Shown here: positions 23,342 to 23,439 of the stretch, in pieces
Numbering within the stretch: position 1 is the stretch's first letter
Layout: every line of letters begins with the position of its first letter
Assembly: GCA_002352365.1 (NCBI GenBank)
Contig: DEIJ01000122.1
Coordinates: 1 to 23,439, forward strand
Length of the DNA: 23,439 bases
From: Dehalococcoidia bacterium UBA2777
GTDB taxonomy: Bacteria > Chloroflexota > Dehalococcoidia > UBA2247 > UBA2777
Direction of reading: 5' to 3'
The notes under the pieces: model-generated
The model's input: only the letters and a program-made list of their open reading frames with translations
The model's database searches: none
Told to the model about the DNA's origin: nothing
Position numbers and translations under genes: made by a program

Positions 23342-23439
23342 GCACTGAGTTAACGAAAAACTAGGGCTAGAGCACCTTTGAGCGGATGTTCCACTGGAAG
23401 AGCGTTGTGCTCTGAATCTGAACCGCAGCAAAATCCAAT

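Noticed and set aside
23342..23439. tRNA-like look of the right edge (AGAGC/GCTCT stem and a GGTTCA-like stretch)
   Set aside because: No cloverleaf with acceptor stem and D-arm can be formed; only one short hairpin is present.
1..23439. CRISPR array, integrase, phage genes or toxin-antitoxin pair
   Set aside because: No regularly spaced repeats, recombinase motifs or small paired genes of that kind were seen on either strand.

Overview
The window looks like a piece of an anaerobic bacterial chromosome, roughly half G+C. I would guess a Chloroflexota/Dehalococcoidia-like or similar subsurface anaerobe. The guess rests on gene content: a tungsten-type aldehyde ferredoxin oxidoreductase, a nickel CO dehydrogenase, an ADP-forming acyl-CoA synthetase alpha subunit and a free-standing B12-binding protein. 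No rRNA or tRNA gene is present to fix the taxonomy.

Region 1 (1-8473, all + strand) is a redox and acyl-activation cluster. It starts with the tail of a thioredoxin-like frame that stops early. Then come an aldehyde ferredoxin oxidoreductase (AOR), a CO dehydrogenase catalytic subunit (CooS), a 734-residue iron-sulfur flavoprotein joining a NuoG-like front to a GltD-like NAD(P)H oxidoreductase, a phenylacetate-CoA-ligase-like adenylate-forming enzyme and a UPF0173 metallo-hydrolase. A reasonable inference is that CO oxidation, NAD(P)H and low-potential carriers are connected through CooS and the flavoprotein, and that AOR uses such electrons for acid/aldehyde interconversion. CooS keeps all active-site ligands but lacks the D-cluster cysteines, and its arginine codon use differs from AOR.

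Region 2 (8474-12443, - strand genes) holds a tandem pair of MaoC-fold paralogues in which the usual catalytic Asp and His are replaced. Two inverted copies of a hairpin-forming repeat flank the pair. Next is a classic membrane-quality operon: an NfeD/STOPP ClpP-like protease followed by a stomatin/SPFH protein, behind a good sigma-70-type promoter. It ends in a frameshifted transposase remnant.

Region 3 (12397-18687, + strand) starts with a near-consensus promoter. It carries an APC-family permease, then a UspA protein and two RCK/TrkA proteins with their own promoter, which suggests a nucleotide-gated transport system, possibly for potassium. After these come a SAM methyltransferase, an ADP-forming acyl-CoA synthetase alpha-type protein and a Nudix hydrolase.

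Region 4 (18650-23439, - strand) reads from right to left: otsA and otsB (trehalose synthesis), ftsH with an extended -10 promoter so close to its start that the mRNA may be leaderless, and a B12-binding domain protein whose end overlaps the Nudix gene tail-to-tail.

The best candidates for new biology are the D-cluster-less CooS next to the NuoG/GltD fusion flavoprotein and AOR, the duplicated MaoC-fold proteins without the canonical catalytic pair, and the APC permease-UspA-double RCK module.
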